From the NCBI RefSeq assembly GCF_014884965.1, contig NZ_JABTBO010000004.1, positions 1 through 64,000 on the forward strand: DNA of 64,000 nucleotides, given 5' to 3'. The notes beneath the pieces are model-generated. The model was not told where the DNA came from, did no database searches, and worked only from the letters and a program-made list of their open reading frames with translations. Source of the DNA: Spirabiliibacterium mucosae (GTDB taxonomy: Bacteria > Pseudomonadota > Gammaproteobacteria > Enterobacterales > Pasteurellaceae). Positions 19,340 through 30,338 of the stretch are shown here, one piece after another; within the stretch, counting starts at the first letter, position 1; each line of letters begins with the position of its first letter. The position numbers were made by a program, and so were the translations under genes.

Positions 19340-19977
19340 GTATCATCTTGCACGCGAGGCGCCTCGGGCGTGTTATTAGGCTCAGGGTCTTTCACATCAG
19401 GGCGAATCGGCTCGGCTTCAAGTTGTGGCGTTGGCGAGGTTTCGGCCGGTGGTGTTGCCTCTTCGTCTGGCTTTTCTTTGTCTTTGCCCAGCAATTTGGC
19501 CTGCATGCGTTTGAAACTGCTGTTATCAGACAACCAAATATTCAAAAAGGCCTGATTAAACTCAGGGCTAAATTGCGGCTCCAGCACAGTGTCGTTGAGG
19601 ACAAAATAACCTGTGTCTTCCAGCGCGATGTAACTTAAGCTGTCTTCGGGGTGAAAATCAGGCAGCGCCTTTTCAAGCTGGGTGAACCACTGCGCGCGGG
19701 TTTCTTTTGGCACGTCTGGGGCGATGCTATCAAGCTCTTTTTTCAACGTGATGGCAAAATTTTTGCCTTCCACCTGTTTGGCGTATTTCAAGGTCAGCAT
19801 TAACGGGCGTTGGCCAGTTTTGTACTGCCCATCTTCACTAAACAGCGTGATGGTATAAATATGAAACGGGCCCCATTTGTAATCAACAGTGCCAAGTGGG
19901 ATCCACTGCGCAAAAGCCGATTGGCCAAAGCCAAGCAGCGCGCAAAACAGTAGCGGTTTAAACCATTTCAATCTCAT
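19324..19977 (-). CDS. Periplasmic chalcone-isomerase-like protein
   Basis: A 217-residue exported protein. From the start at 19977 (GAGGCAAA site) it has a signal peptide (MRLKWFKPLLFCALLGFGQS to about AFA). The mature part starts QWIPLGTVDYKWGPFHIYTITLF and contains FNQAFLNIWLSDNSSF. Both match bacterial chalcone-isomerase-like proteins of unknown function. The last 60 residues are a Pro/Glu/Thr-rich low-complexity tail. The final codons lie inside the uptake-sequence terminator. No enzymatic role is claimed. Confidence 0.7.
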   Translation of the reverse strand: MRLKWFKPLLFCALLGFGQSAFAQWIPLGTVDYKWGPFHIYTITLFSEDGQYKTGQRPLMLTLKYAKQVEGKNFAITLKKELDSIAPDVPKETRAQWFTQLEKALPDFHPEDSLSYIALEDTGYFVLNDTVLEPQFSPEFNQAFLNIWLSDNSSFKRMQAKLLGKDKEKPDEEATPPAETSPTPQLEAEPIRPDVKDPEPNNTPEAPRVQDDTKSAV

Positions 19978-20060
19978 TTTGCCTCTAAAGCGAATAGTGG
20001 CGCAATTGAAACACAATTGCGCCATTTGAGCAAGATGCCAGCCTTAAGCTTTACATTTGC

Positions 20061-21455
20061 TTATTTCAGGCTGCCAACCATATCTTGTGGGCGCACCCAT
20101 TCGTCAAATTGCTCAGGGGTGACCAAGCCAAGATTAATCGCTTCTTCGCGCAAGGTGGTGCCATTTTTATGCGCTGTTTTGGCGATTTTGGCCGCATTTT
20201 CATAGCCAATTTTGGTGTTAAGTGCGGTCACCAGCATCAATGAGTTTTCAAGCTGCATTTTAATGCGAGGGTGATTTGGCTCAATGCCGCTGGCGCAGTG
20301 CTCGTCAAAAGAAACACAGGCATCTGCCAGCAATTGCGCTGATTGCAAGAAGTTGGCCGCCATCACCGGTTTAAACACATTCAATTGGAACTGGCCTTGG
20401 GTGCCAGCAAATGCGATGGTGGTGTCGTTGCCCAGCACTTGTGCGCACACCATGGTCAGCGCTTCACATTGAGTTGGGTTGACTTTACCTGGCATGATTG
20501 ATGAGCCTGGTTCATTTTCAGGGATTAAAATTTCCCCAATGCCGCTGCGAGGGCCAGAGGCGAGCAGGCGGATGTCGTTGGCGATTTTAAACAGCGATAC
20601 TGCCAGTTGTTTCAACGCGCCGTGGGTTTCCACAATCGCATCATGGGTGGCGAGGGCTTCAAATTTGTTTTGCGCAGTCACAAACGGCAAACCTGTGAAT
20701 TTGGCGATGTATTCGGCCACTTTCACGTCATAGCCTTTTGGTGTGTTCAAGCCTGTGCCCACTGCGGTACCGCCGAGGGCGAGTTCAGCCAAGTGCGGTA
20801 GCGTGTTTTTCAACGCTTTCAAACCAAAGGCCAATTGCGCGGCATAAGCTGAGAATTCTTGACCCAGAGTGAGCGGGGTGGCGTCCATCAAGTGGGTACG
20901 GCCAATTTTAACCACGTCTTTGAAATCTTGTGATTTTTTCGCCAACGTTTGTTGCAAACGTTCCACGCACGGAATGGTCACTTCCACCACTTTTTTATAG
21001 GCGGCAATGTGCATCGCGGTTGGGTAAGTGTCGTTAGAGGATTGGGATTTATTCACATCATCATTTGGGTGAATGGTGCTTTTTTCACCGAGTTTACCGC
21101 CGTTGAGGACGTGCGCACGGTGGGAGACCACTTCATTGACGTTCATATTTGACTGGGTGCCAGAACCCGTTTGCCAAATCACCAGCGGGAATTGCTCGTC
21201 GAGTTTTCCGTCTAAAATTTCATCACACACACTGCCGATGAGATCGCGTTTTTCTTGCGGCAACACGCCCAAATCACAGTTGGCATAGGCGGCGGCTTTT
21301 TTCAAATAACCAAACGCTTCAATGATTTCGTGCGGCATCGAGGCGGCAGGGCCAATTTTGAAATTGTTGCGAGAACGCTCAGTTTGCGCACCCCAGTATT
21401 TATCAGCGGGCACTTTGACTTCGCCCATGGTGTCTTTTTCGATACGATAATCCAT
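20061..21455 (-). CDS. fumC: Class II fumarate hydratase
   Basis: Iron-independent fumarase interconverting fumarate and malate. The 464-residue length is normal. Visible are [11 protein letters not shown] at the start, [12 protein letters not shown], the [17 protein letters not shown] segment and the superfamily signature [11 protein letters not shown] with the catalytic Ser. A candidate CRP site lies about 95 bp upstream. Confidence 0.97.
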   Translation of the reverse strand: MDYRIEKDTMGEVKVPADKYWGAQTERSRNNFKIGPAASMPHEIIEAFGYLKKAAAYANCDLGVLPQEKRDLIGSVCDEILDGKLDEQFPLVIWQTGSGTQSNMNVNEVVSHRAHVLNGGKLGEKSTIHPNDDVNKSQSSNDTYPTAMHIAAYKKVVEVTIPCVERLQQTLAKKSQDFKDVVKIGRTHLMDATPLTLGQEFSAYAAQLAFGLKALKNTLPHLAELALGGTAVGTGLNTPKGYDVKVAEYIAKFTGLPFVTAQNKFEALATHDAIVETHGALKQLAVSLFKIANDIRLLASGPRSGIGEILIPENEPGSSIMPGKVNPTQCEALTMVCAQVLGNDTTIAFAGTQGQFQLNVFKPVMAANFLQSAQLLADACVSFDEHCASGIEPNHPRIKMQLENSLMLVTALNTKIGYENAAKIAKTAHKNGTTLREEAINLGLVTPEQFDEWVRPQDMVGSLK

Positions 21456-21535
21456 GATGTTATCCTTAGTGTGATTGAAAATAGTGGGTTAAGTGTATCA
21501 CTCGAAAGGATTAATTGAAATTCTTGCGTGGAGGA

Positions 21536-21603
21536 AAAAATCAATTTTTGTGACATAGATCATAAAACCTAACTGGCTGAATTATCAACAAAAATTGATT
21601 TTT
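21536..21603. repeat. 15-bp perfect inverted repeat upstream of fumC
   Basis: AAAAATCAATTTTTG (21536-21550) is repeated in inverted form at 21589-21603, 38 bp apart. Each arm is itself nearly palindromic. It could form a stem after the AhpD-like gene or be a paired regulatory site for fumC. Confidence 0.6.
21549..21564. promoter_or_regulatory. Candidate CRP binding site
   Basis: TGTGACATAGATCATA matches the CRP consensus TGTGA-N6-TCACA at nine of ten positions. It lies between the arms of the inverted repeat upstream of fumC, fitting catabolite control of fumarase. Confidence 0.5.
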
Positions 21604-21616
21604 AACGTGCGATTGA

Positions 21617-22165
21617 TTAAGGTGCAAACGCTTTGAGTTGATCGTTAATCTCGGTTTGCGCCACATTGTTGGCATAATTACAAAGTGTGGCCAAAGCAAC
21701 ACCCATCACCACATCAAGCACGTTTTGATCGCTAAAGCCGGCCGCCTTGAAATCATTAAGCTGCGCGTCACTGACTTTGCCGCGCGTGTCGATAAGCTGC
21801 TGGGTGAATAACGCAAGGGCTTGATATTTTGGGTTTTCATCAATCAAAGTGCGGTTGCGCAGCGCTTGGAGCACACCTTCCGGCAAGCCAATCAGCGTGG
21901 CGATTTTGCTGTGGCCGGCGACACAAAAATCACAGCCATTATTCACCGCCGCCGTGATTTGCACCACCTCCAATTCAAACTTATCCAAACTGTTATGCCC
22001 GTTGAGCTTGCCCACTTCCTGATAAAACGCCAGTGCCTGCGGTGAGTTGGCCAACACCCCAATCAGATTGGGGATAAAGCCATTGTTTTTCTCCACTAAT
22101 GCCACGCGCGCACGCGTATCCTCAGGCGCACTTTGCGCAGTATGAACGGTTAATCTAGCCATCAT
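21617..22165 (-). CDS. AhpD-like carboxymuconolactone decarboxylase family protein
   Basis: A 182-residue all-helical protein with the redox motif CDFCVAGHS at about residues 78-86, preceded by EVVQITAAVNNG. This is the CxxC-plus-His arrangement of AhpD-like peroxidase-related proteins. It is likely a thiol-dependent antioxidant enzyme, although the true substrate is unknown. It begins MMARLTVHTAQ, and the second Met (22162) is an equally good start. It is a single gene upstream of fumC. Confidence 0.8.
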   Translation of the reverse strand: MMARLTVHTAQSAPEDTRARVALVEKNNGFIPNLIGVLANSPQALAFYQEVGKLNGHNSLDKFELEVVQITAAVNNGCDFCVAGHSKIATLIGLPEGVLQALRNRTLIDENPKYQALALFTQQLIDTRGKVSDAQLNDFKAAGFSDQNVLDVVMGVALATLCNYANNVAQTEINDQLKAFAP

Positions 22166-22306
22166 ATTTCCTCTTTTTGTTGTGTTTTCAGTAGATTAAC
22201 CAAGCCTAAGGGCATTGTAAAAGACACAAGGGTTATAGCTTATGCCTTTTTGGCATAACCGCACTTTGCGTATGTCGTATAAGTATAAACAAGATAAGAA
22301 GACATA

Positions 22307-22334
22307 AAAAAACCACTGCGATGAGTGGTTTTTT
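22307..22334. terminator. Terminator at the end of the iolDEG operon
   Basis: AAAAAACCACT (22307-22317) and AGTGGTTTTTT (22324-22334) form an 11-bp stem around GCGATG, with T runs on both strands. It lies 18 bases after the iolG stop. Confidence 0.88.
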
Positions 22335-22351
22335 AATTTGGGTTTGATAGA

Positions 22352-23365
22352 TTAACAATCGACTTCAGCGATTTTTACTGGGCGGCCCTCTTGCAATGAT
22401 TTTTTCGCGGCCAGCGCGATTAAAACCGGTTGCAAGCCATCGTTGCCGTTGACGGCCGTCGGTTTGTCGTTGAGGATGGCATCAATGAAACTGTCGATTT
22501 CGCTGGCAAAAGATTGCATATAGCGCTCAAGGAAAAAATACTTCGGCTTTTCTGAAACAATGCCATGTTCACCCGAGAAAACCGCACTTGAGGCTGTGTC
22601 GTTACTGATTTGAATCGCCCCTTTTGAGCCGAAAACCTCAGCGCGTTGGTCGTAGCCATAAACCGCTTTTCGGCTGTTATCAATCACGCCGATGGCGCCA
22701 TTGGCCAGTTTTAACGTGATGACGGCGGTGTCGATATCGCCAGCTTCGCCAATTTTAGGGTCGACAAGCACATCGCCGAAGGCGAACACTTCAACCACCT
22801 CGCTGCCAGAGAGATAACGCACCATGTCGAAATCATGAATAGTCATGTCAAAGAACATGCCACCTGATACTTTCACATACTCAATTGGCGGCGCTTCTGG
22901 GTCGCGGGAGGTGACTTTGATAATATGCGGCTGGCCGATATCACCTGCTTGAACACGATCTTTAATCGCTTTGAAATTATGATCAAAGCGGCGGTTAAAG
23001 CCCACTTGGAATTTCACCCCTGCACTGTCAACCGCGTTGAGTACCTCTTTGATTTTGCCGACCTCAGCATCGACGGGCTTTTCACAAAAAATGTGTTTGC
23101 CAGCGGCTGCCGCTTCAATTGAGATTGGCGCGTGAGTATTGGTTGAGCTGCAAATTAGCACGGCAGTAATGTCTGGGTCATTCAAAATAGCATGGTAGTC
23201 ATCGTAAACGTGCTCAATCCCCATCGAGCTTGCCCATTCTTTTAGCTCTGGTGTGATTTTTACATCAGAAATCGCCTTGATTTCAGCGTCTTTTACATAT
23301 TTGCTGATACTTTCGCTGTGCACACGGCCAATTCGGCCAGCGCCAATAATGCCAACTTTTAACAT
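22352..23365 (-). CDS. iolG: Inositol 2-dehydrogenase
   Basis: NAD-dependent oxidation of myo-inositol to scyllo-inosose, the first catabolic step. The Rossmann motif GIIGAGRIGRVHS is at about residues 5-17. The catalytic Lys is in FCEKPVD, and the Asp/His pair is in FFDMTIHDFDMVRY. Length is 337 residues from the start at 23365, which follows AGGAGTGTAAT. The track to 23380 overlaps iolE and is not used. Last gene of iolD-iolE-iolG. Confidence 0.93.
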   Translation of the reverse strand: MLKVGIIGAGRIGRVHSESISKYVKDAEIKAISDVKITPELKEWASSMGIEHVYDDYHAILNDPDITAVLICSSTNTHAPISIEAAAAGKHIFCEKPVDAEVGKIKEVLNAVDSAGVKFQVGFNRRFDHNFKAIKDRVQAGDIGQPHIIKVTSRDPEAPPIEYVKVSGGMFFDMTIHDFDMVRYLSGSEVVEVFAFGDVLVDPKIGEAGDIDTAVITLKLANGAIGVIDNSRKAVYGYDQRAEVFGSKGAIQISNDTASSAVFSGEHGIVSEKPKYFFLERYMQSFASEIDSFIDAILNDKPTAVNGNDGLQPVLIALAAKKSLQEGRPVKIAEVDC

Positions 23366-23366
23366 A

Positions 23367-24263
23367 TTACACTCCTGCAACGTCTTTAATATAACGGCGA
23401 CCTTTTAAAGCATATTCAAATGGATTGGCCAGCGCGGGGTCTTGCTCTGCTTCAACCACCATCCAGCCTTGATAATTGTGTTTATCTAAAATGTCAAAGA
23501 TCGGTTTAAAATCAATTACGCCATCACCCGGCACGGTGAAAGTGCCTTTTTTCACGCCGTCAAGGAAGCTCAAATCATTTTGTTTGACCTCCTCAACAAT
23601 CTCGTCGCGCACGTCTTTTAAATGCACATGAACAATGCGATCCACGTATTTTTCAAGCACATCTAGCATGGCTTGTTGGGAGCCTTCAGAATAATACAAG
23701 TGGCCTGAGTCAAATAAGAGATAAACATCATCGTTGACGATTGCCATGTAACGATCAATTTCTTCAGGTGTTTGAATACCAGTGCCCATGTGGTGATGGA
23801 GGCAGACTTTCATGTCTTTTTCGCCAGCCAATTTAGCCAGCTCGTTGTAGCCCTCGGCTAAGCGTTGCCATTCTTCATCGTTAAATGTTGTTTTCTCTTT
23901 AAAAATGGCTTTATTTTGCCCCTGAATGCTGCGGCTTTGCTCAGAGCAGCCGATAACTTTCGCTCCTAAGGCATGCAAAAAATCGCGGTGTTCGATAAAG
24001 GCTTTAATGGTTTCGTCTTTTTTGCCGTCCACAAAAAAGGTGCTAAACCAAGCATTGCAGACGCTGATGCCACGAACGTCTAATTTATGCTTTAATTCAG
24101 CAACATTTTTGGGGTATTTATTGCCGACTTCACAGCCTTCAAAGCCGGCCAGTGCCATTTCACTAATGCATTGCTCAAATGTATTTTCAGCACCCAGTTC
24201 AGGCAAATCGTCATTTGTCCAACCAATTGGGGCAATACCGAGCTTAATATTTTCTTTTTTCAT
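23367..24263 (-). CDS. iolE: Inosose dehydratase
   Basis: Dehydrates scyllo-inosose to 3D-trihydroxycyclohexane-1,2-dione. This 298-residue TIM-barrel protein of the xylose-isomerase-like superfamily contains [16 protein letters not shown] at its start, a typical IolE sequence. Likely metal ligands are in [19 protein letters not shown] and VHLKDVR. It lies 20 bases after iolD, and its stop is next to the iolG start, so the three genes form one operon. Confidence 0.94.
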   Translation of the reverse strand: MKKENIKLGIAPIGWTNDDLPELGAENTFEQCISEMALAGFEGCEVGNKYPKNVAELKHKLDVRGISVCNAWFSTFFVDGKKDETIKAFIEHRDFLHALGAKVIGCSEQSRSIQGQNKAIFKEKTTFNDEEWQRLAEGYNELAKLAGEKDMKVCLHHHMGTGIQTPEEIDRYMAIVNDDVYLLFDSGHLYYSEGSQQAMLDVLEKYVDRIVHVHLKDVRDEIVEEVKQNDLSFLDGVKKGTFTVPGDGVIDFKPIFDILDKHNYQGWMVVEAEQDPALANPFEYALKGRRYIKDVAGV

Positions 24264-24283
24264 TGTTGTCTCCTATTGTGAAT

Positions 24284-26227
24284 TTAATATTGTCGAGCTT
24301 GTTTAATATGCTGTTGAGATTTTTCAAATGCGGCTTTAATGCGCTCTTTTTGTGATACTTCAGCCACACCGACATGCCACCAGCTACCATAACCATGAGC
24401 CATCGTTTTCGGTAAAACTTTAATATCAATTAACGTTGAAACCTGTTGTTTTTTCGCATCTTGCAATGCCAACAAAAGTTCTTCTTCTGACCGCACTTTA
24501 TAGGTTTTGCAGCCATAGGAGGCGGCATTCATGGCAAAATCAACAGGGATTAACCCTGCATCAAGGCGATTATTTTCGGCATTTCTGTAACGAAATTCGG
24601 TACAGAAACTGTCCATGCCATTGCCCACTTGTAAATTATTAATGCAGCCATGGGCCATGTTATCGAAGAGAATAATGTTGATTTTTTTGCGCTCTTGAAT
24701 AGAGGTGATCAACTCTGAATGGAGCATTAAATAAGATCCATCACCCACAAGGGCGTAAACTTCTTTTTCAGGTTCAGCGAGTTTGACACCCAATGCGGCG
24801 TTAACCTCATAGCCCATGCAGGAATAGCCATATTCCAAATGGTAACTGTTTTCGCCTTTGCTCTCCCAGGTGCGTTGAAGATCGCCAGGCAAGCTGCCGG
24901 CGGCCGCGACAATAATATCGTCTTTGCCAAATGCTTGATTCAACAGACCAAGCACGCGGGTTTGCGTTAGAGTTGAGCCCGTGATGGAGAGAAATTCTTG
25001 GAAAAGCTGATCGCGATTTGTGATGGCATCATCAATTTCAGGCGTGAAGCTGCGCCCTGTGTAGGTCACATTTTCCAAGCGACGTAACTCATTATGCAGC
25101 GCTTCTTTGGCTGATTGAATGCGATCATGCCATTGCGCTTTCCAGCCTAGCTCTGTTAACTTGGCGTGTAATTGCGAAAGTGCGGTTTTGGCATCAGCAC
25201 AAATTTGGATGCCATCTAATTTATAAGCATCAAAGCGCGCAATATTAATGTTGATGAAGTTCACCTCAGGGTGTTGGAACAACCATTTTGATGAGGTGGT
25301 GAAATCCGTGTAGCGGGTGCCGATGCCGATAATCACATCCGCTTCTTTTGCCAAGGTGTTAGCGCTCAAACAGCCCGTTTCACCAACGCCACCGACATTA
25401 AACGGATGTGTGCAATCGACCGCACTTTTACCGGCTTGGGTTTCAGCAAAAGGGATGTCAAAGGCCTCAGCGAAGCGTTTTAATTCCTCAGCTGCTTGGG
25501 AATAACGCACGCCACCGCCACAGATGATAAGCGGTTTTTTCTTTTCTTTTAAGCAGGCCAGCGCATCGTCCAGCATGGCTGGTGTGGCTGGGGTTCTTTC
25601 AATGCGGTGAATCCGTTTTGCTAAAAAACTTTCAGGGAAATCATAAGCCTCCGCTTGCACATCTTGAGGTAGCGCAAGGGTCACAGCACCTGTTTCAGCC
25701 GGGTCAGTGAGCACGCGCATTGCATTAATGCAGGCCGACATCAATTGTTCAGCGCGCGTGATGCGATCCCAATATTTACTGACCGCTTTGAAAGCGTCGT
25801 TGGTGCTAATGCTTAAATTGTATGGCTGCTCAATTTGTTGTAATACTGGGTCAGGTTGGCGGGTTGCAAACACATCGCCAGGCAACAGCAGGAGGGGGAT
25901 ACGGTTGGCCGAGGCGGTTGCGGCGGCGGTAATCATATTGGCCGCACCAGGCCCGACCGATGACGTGCAAGCATAAATTTGTTGGCGGTTTTTTTGTTTG
26001 GCATAACCGATAGCGGCATGCGCCATCCCTTGTTCGTTTCTGCCTTGGTGAACAATAAGCTGGCCTGGGTCTTGCTCAAGCGCTTGGCCAATGCCAAGCA
26101 CATTGCCATGACCAAAAATGCCAAAAATCCCAGTGACAAATTTGATGACTTTGCCATCTACTTCAACATATTGATTATCTAAGAATTTAATCAGCGCTTG
26201 TGCGACGGTTAAGCGTTGTGTACCCAT
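24284..26227 (-). CDS. iolD: Trihydroxycyclohexane-1,2-dione hydrolase
   Basis: Thiamine-diphosphate enzyme that opens the inositol ring to 5-deoxyglucuronate. The 647-residue protein has the three-domain acetolactate-synthase fold. The N-terminal domain includes [15 protein letters not shown], and the C-terminal cofactor motif begins [16 protein letters not shown] and ends in the conserved Asn of FDN. First gene of the leftward operon, divergent from iolC, with two operator-like palindromes in the gap. Confidence 0.95.
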   Translation of the reverse strand: MGTQRLTVAQALIKFLDNQYVEVDGKVIKFVTGIFGIFGHGNVLGIGQALEQDPGQLIVHQGRNEQGMAHAAIGYAKQKNRQQIYACTSSVGPGAANMITAAATASANRIPLLLLPGDVFATRQPDPVLQQIEQPYNLSISTNDAFKAVSKYWDRITRAEQLMSACINAMRVLTDPAETGAVTLALPQDVQAEAYDFPESFLAKRIHRIERTPATPAMLDDALACLKEKKKPLIICGGGVRYSQAAEELKRFAEAFDIPFAETQAGKSAVDCTHPFNVGGVGETGCLSANTLAKEADVIIGIGTRYTDFTTSSKWLFQHPEVNFININIARFDAYKLDGIQICADAKTALSQLHAKLTELGWKAQWHDRIQSAKEALHNELRRLENVTYTGRSFTPEIDDAITNRDQLFQEFLSITGSTLTQTRVLGLLNQAFGKDDIIVAAAGSLPGDLQRTWESKGENSYHLEYGYSCMGYEVNAALGVKLAEPEKEVYALVGDGSYLMLHSELITSIQERKKINIILFDNMAHGCINNLQVGNGMDSFCTEFRYRNAENNRLDAGLIPVDFAMNAASYGCKTYKVRSEEELLLALQDAKKQQVSTLIDIKVLPKTMAHGYGSWWHVGVAEVSQKERIKAAFEKSQQHIKQARQY

Positions 26228-26302
26228 AGATTCTCCTTACATCTGCGTAATAAGTTTGGTTGCTTGCATTGTACTGCAAAAAATCGGCTGCGAAACCACA
26301 AA

Positions 26303-26318
26303 TGGAATATTAATTTCA
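26303..26318. promoter_or_regulatory. Palindrome A, candidate inositol-regulator operator
   Basis: TGGAATATTAATTTCA fits the pattern TGRAAT-N4-RTTYYA. It lies 76 bp upstream of iolD. Two related sites are at 26449-26464 and 32857-32872. An RpiR-type IolR is the likely binder by analogy, but no iolR gene is in the window. Confidence 0.5.
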
Positions 26319-26448
26319 TTTTTGAGACAGCGATCAATTTTTTGATAATTTTTACTGGATAACAATAAGTTGTTATTCCTTCTTGGCAGTGGTATGAGTA
26401 GAAAAAGTGAGATCTGGCTCTAAAAATTTTGTCGTCATGCTAGACAAT

Positions 26449-26464
26449 TGAAATATTTATTCTA
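26449..26464. promoter_or_regulatory. Palindrome B, candidate inositol-regulator operator
   Basis: TGAAATATTTATTCTA is the second member of the palindrome family. It lies 40 bp upstream of the iolC start, a position suited to repression of iolC. Confidence 0.5.
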
Positions 26465-26503
26465 AAATTTGAGAAAATGAGACACCACGTTATGGAGCGT
26501 ATT

Positions 26504-28402
26504 ATGAAAAAAACACGAGATGTCATTTGCCTAGGGCGTGTAGCTGTTGACTTATATGGGCAACAAATTGGCTCAAGGTTAGAAGATATGGGCAGTTTTG
26601 CCAAATACTTAGGCGGCTCATCAGGGAATGTGGCCTATGGAACTGCGATTCAAGGCTTGAAATCCGCGATGCTTGCCCGTGTTGGTGATGAACACATGGG
26701 GCGTTTTTTAAGAGAAGAGCTTCAAAGTGTGGGTGTGGATACCAGCCATTTGATCACCGACAAAGAGCGGCTAACCGCACTGGTGATTTTGGGCATTAAG
26801 GATACAGAAACGTTTCCGCTGATTTTTTATCGTGACAACTGTGCCGACATGGCCATCACCTCAGAGGATATTGATGAGGAATTTATCGCCAGCGCAAAAG
26901 CATTAGCTATCACCGGCACGCATTTATCCCATCCGCACACTCGCCAAGCAGTGTTGACCGCACTTGAGTATGCCGCGCGCAATGGCACGAAGCGCTTGCT
27001 GGATATTGATTATCGGCCCGTGCTGTGGGGGCTCACCTCATTAGGAGACGGTGAAACACGCTATATTGACTCCCAAGCGGTGACGCAATCGCTACAAGAG
27101 GTGCTGCACCATTTTGATGTGTTGGTGGGCACTGAAGAAGAGTTTCATATCGCAGGTGGCTCGACAGATACGCTAACCGCTTTAAAGAATGTGAGAAAAT
27201 GCTCCAACGCCACATTGGTTTGTAAGCGCGGTGCGTCAGGCTGCTCTGTGTTTGAAGGCGACATTCCAGATGATATTGATGGTGGCTTAAATGTGTACGG
27301 CGTCAGAGTGGCGGTGTTGAATGTGCTCGGCGCGGGGGATGCGTTTATGTCGGGTTTGCTGCGCGGTTACATCAACAATGAAGGCTGGGAGCAGGCCTGC
27401 CGTTATGCCAATGCCTGCGGTGCGCTTGTGGTCTCGCGTCACGGCTGCGCGCCAGCTATGCCAACCAAAGTGGAGTTGGATGATTATTTAGCCCGCGCTG
27501 AACGTGTGCCACGGCCTGATTTAGATGAGCGTTTAAATCATCTCCACCGTGTCACCACCCGCAAACAGCAATGGCAAAATCTGTGTATTTTTGCTTTTGA
27601 TCATCGCAAACAACTTGAAGATATGGCGAGAAGTTGTGGCGCCGATGTGGAAAAAATCCCGCAACTCAAAGTGCTATTGCTTAAAGCGGCAGAACGCGTT
27701 GAGCGTAATGAAGCCCTGCAAGGTGAAGTGGGCATTTTAGCCGATACCACCTACGCGCAAGAAACGCTCAACCATGCCACTGGCAAAGGTTGGTGGATTG
27801 CGCGGCCAATTGAGCAACCAAGCTCTCGCCCGTTGTCACTTGAGCATGGCGACCTTGGCACGCAGCTCGTAAAATGGCCAACGGATCACATTGTCAAATG
27901 CCTTGTGTTTTATCATCCAAGCGATGAAACAGCCCTCAAACAGCAACAAGACAAAAAACTCCTGGAGGTTTATCAAGCCTGTTGCCGCAGTGGTCACGAA
28001 TTGCTGTTAGAGGTCATTTTACCGGCGGATATGCCGCATGAAGAGCACTATTATCGCGACATTATCTCGCACTTGTATGACTTAGGCATCAAACCTGATT
28101 GGTGGAAATTGCCAGGCTTGAGTGCTCAAGCTTGGGCCAAATTAAGTAAGATTATCACCACCCAAGACGACTATTGTCGTGGTATACTCATTCTAGGCTT
28201 AGATGCCCCTGAAAGTGTGTTTGACCGCACTTTTAGTGAGGCGAAAGACTGCAAGCTGGTGAAAGGTTTTGCTGTTGGCCGGACCATTTTTGGTGAGCCA
28301 TCAAAACAGTGGCTGGCAGGTGAGATTGATGATACGCAATTAATTGATGCGGTGGCTGAGCGTTATCAACGGTTAGTCCAGCTGTGGAAAAAATACCGTT
28401 AG
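26504..28402 (+). CDS. iolC: 5-dehydro-2-deoxygluconokinase / 5-dehydro-2-deoxyphosphogluconate aldolase fusion
   Basis: Bifunctional enzyme of inositol catabolism. Residues 1 to about 330 form a PfkB-type sugar kinase (GGSSGNVAYG near the start and the catalytic GAGDAFMSGLLRGY). The remaining 300 residues form a DUF2090 barrel, regarded as the aldolase that splits the phosphorylated product. This fusion is known in proteobacteria. The start at 26504 (MKKTRDVICLGR) is six bases after GGAG, and upstream in-frame starts lack a good site. It is divergent from iolD. Confidence 0.92.
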   Translation: MKKTRDVICLGRVAVDLYGQQIGSRLEDMGSFAKYLGGSSGNVAYGTAIQGLKSAMLARVGDEHMGRFLREELQSVGVDTSHLITDKERLTALVILGIKDTETFPLIFYRDNCADMAITSEDIDEEFIASAKALAITGTHLSHPHTRQAVLTALEYAARNGTKRLLDIDYRPVLWGLTSLGDGETRYIDSQAVTQSLQEVLHHFDVLVGTEEEFHIAGGSTDTLTALKNVRKCSNATLVCKRGASGCSVFEGDIPDDIDGGLNVYGVRVAVLNVLGAGDAFMSGLLRGYINNEGWEQACRYANACGALVVSRHGCAPAMPTKVELDDYLARAERVPRPDLDERLNHLHRVTTRKQQWQNLCIFAFDHRKQLEDMARSCGADVEKIPQLKVLLLKAAERVERNEALQGEVGILADTTYAQETLNHATGKGWWIARPIEQPSSRPLSLEHGDLGTQLVKWPTDHIVKCLVFYHPSDETALKQQQDKKLLEVYQACCRSGHELLLEVILPADMPHEEHYYRDIISHLYDLGIKPDWWKLPGLSAQAWAKLSKIITTQDDYCRGILILGLDAPESVFDRTFSEAKDCKLVKGFAVGRTIFGEPSKQWLAGEIDDTQLIDAVAERYQRLVQLWKKYR

Positions 28403-28471
28403 TGCACAGCACAGACAATAATAAGCCGCATGAAAGTGCGGTTTATTTTTTAAATCGCGCGTGGAGGGCAT

Positions 28472-30338
28472 ATGAATGAATCGCTAATTCCCAATATTGA
28501 ATTGTTTTTAACACAGGTTACGCCCTTTAATTATCTGCCCGAGGAGATGATCACCCAAATCGCGCACCATATTGAAATAAGCTATTATCCTAAAGGCCAG
28601 CAAATCATACTTGAAAAAGCAGGCCAAACCGCACTTTTTATTATTCGCGTTGGGGCGATTGAGCAGCGTTATCAAGATAATTCACTAAGAGCGCGGCTCG
28701 AGAACGGAGAAGTGTTTGGCTTTAGTTTGTTTAATCAGCAAGAACAAGAAAAATATGAAGCGATAGCACTTGAAAATACGCTTTTGTATCAGGTGCCTAA
28801 TCACTATTTGAGCACGCTGCTGGCCGAATACCCTCATTATGCGCCCTATTTTTCCGACCAAGTTGCAACCCGGCTGATGAATGCCAGCTCAAAGCAGATT
28901 CTCTCTCACCAGCAAAGCACACTGATGAAAGAAGTCGGCGAGATTGCCAATCGCAAAGTCGCCTTTGTTGACCCCAACCATTCCATTCGTGAGGCGGCTT
29001 TGGTGATGACCAATCAGCGGCGATCTTCGGCATTAATTATGCAAGAGGGCAGGCTTGTAGGGATTGTTAACGATCGCGATATGACCAAAAAAGTGGTTGC
29101 CAATGGGCGCAATATTAATGAACCTGTCACGTCAATTATGACGGAAAATCCGCCCACCATTGCAGCCTCAGAGCGAGTTTTAAATGCCATTGTGTTAATG
29201 ATGAAAATAATTTACGCAATCTCCCAGTGCTTGACGGCGATGAAATTGTAGCGGTGTTGAGTGCGACTGATTTGGTCAGCAATAACTCTGTGCAATCGAT
29301 CTTTATTATTAACCGAATTTTTCAAGCCAAAACGTTGGAAGCACTGGTAGAATTAAAAAAAATGCGTGATGAAATTTTTATCACATTGATTGAAAATGAA
29401 GTATCTTATGATCAAATTATGCAAGTGATGAGCTTGATTGCAGATTCTTTTATGCAAAAGCTTATCATGATGGGCGAAAATCAGTTAGGCACACCGCCGT
29501 GCCATTATGCATGGTGCGTTGCCGGCTCCCAAGCTCGGGAGGAAATGCACGTTGTATCTGATCAAGATAATTTTATTATCTTGTCGCACGAGCTTAATGA
29601 TCAAGAGCGAGACTATTTTTCTCAACTGACGCAATTTGTTAATGACAGCTTAGATAAGTGCGGTTATGAAAAATGCAGTGGCGATTTCATGGCGTCTAAT
29701 CCGAAATGGTGCCAATCTTTGCCAGTTTGGGAGGCTTATTTTGCTGATTGGATAATGCATCCTGAACTTGAAAAGCTGCTCAATGCCTCTGTGTTTCTTG
29801 ACCGTAGAGTTATTTTTGGTGATGAATCACTGCTGCACAAACTGGATAATCAAGTGATTGAGCGGATAAAAATAATCATCGATTTATTTCCTATTTGGTT
29901 GCAAACTCCATTCGCGTGAAAGCGCCCATCAGTATTTTCAAAAACTTTGTGTTGATCAAAGAGGGCGAAAATAAAAATAAACTGAATCTTAAAAAGCGCG
30001 CGATCAGTTTGCTGGTTGATTTAGCCAGAATTTATGCACTAGTTGGTAACTGTGAGCGAACCTTAAACACAAAAGAGCGGTTTAAATACAGTGTTGAGCA
30101 GGGTGTGATTGACAAAAACACCTATGATGACATCAGTGCGGCCTATCAATTTGTTTGTTCATTGCGGTTGAAATATCAACTCAACGATATTAAGCAAAAC
30201 CGCACTTTATCTAATCATATTGACCCCAAATCGCTCAACGCCTTTGAGCGGAATAATTTAAAAGATGTTTTCCGGTTGATCAATCAACTCCAGCAAGCCG
30301 CTGAAATGCGCTTTTCACAAAAGGGATTAATGCGATGA
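28472..30338 (+). CDS. cNMP-binding/CBS/DUF294 nucleotidyltransferase, two frameshifts
   Basis: A signalling-type protein of about 622 residues, split into three frames as read. In order: a cyclic-nucleotide-binding-like domain (about residues 10-130), two CBS domains (about 160-275), a nucleotidyltransferase domain with AGSQAREEMHVVSDQDN, and a C-terminal DUF294 helical region. One extra base in the four-A run at 29204-29207 joins the first two parts (MMKNNLRNLPVLDGDEI). One extra T at 29894-29896 joins the last two (PILVANSIRVKAP). The nucleotidyltransferase core resembles the PII uridylyltransferase GlnD, but the substrate is unknown. Its stop overlaps the exonuclease start (ATGA), so the two are coupled. 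Confidence 0.85.

Noticed and set aside
29204-29896. Three separate genes for the CBS/DUF294 region
   Set aside because: The pieces are consecutive parts of one known multidomain protein and join when one base is added at each break.
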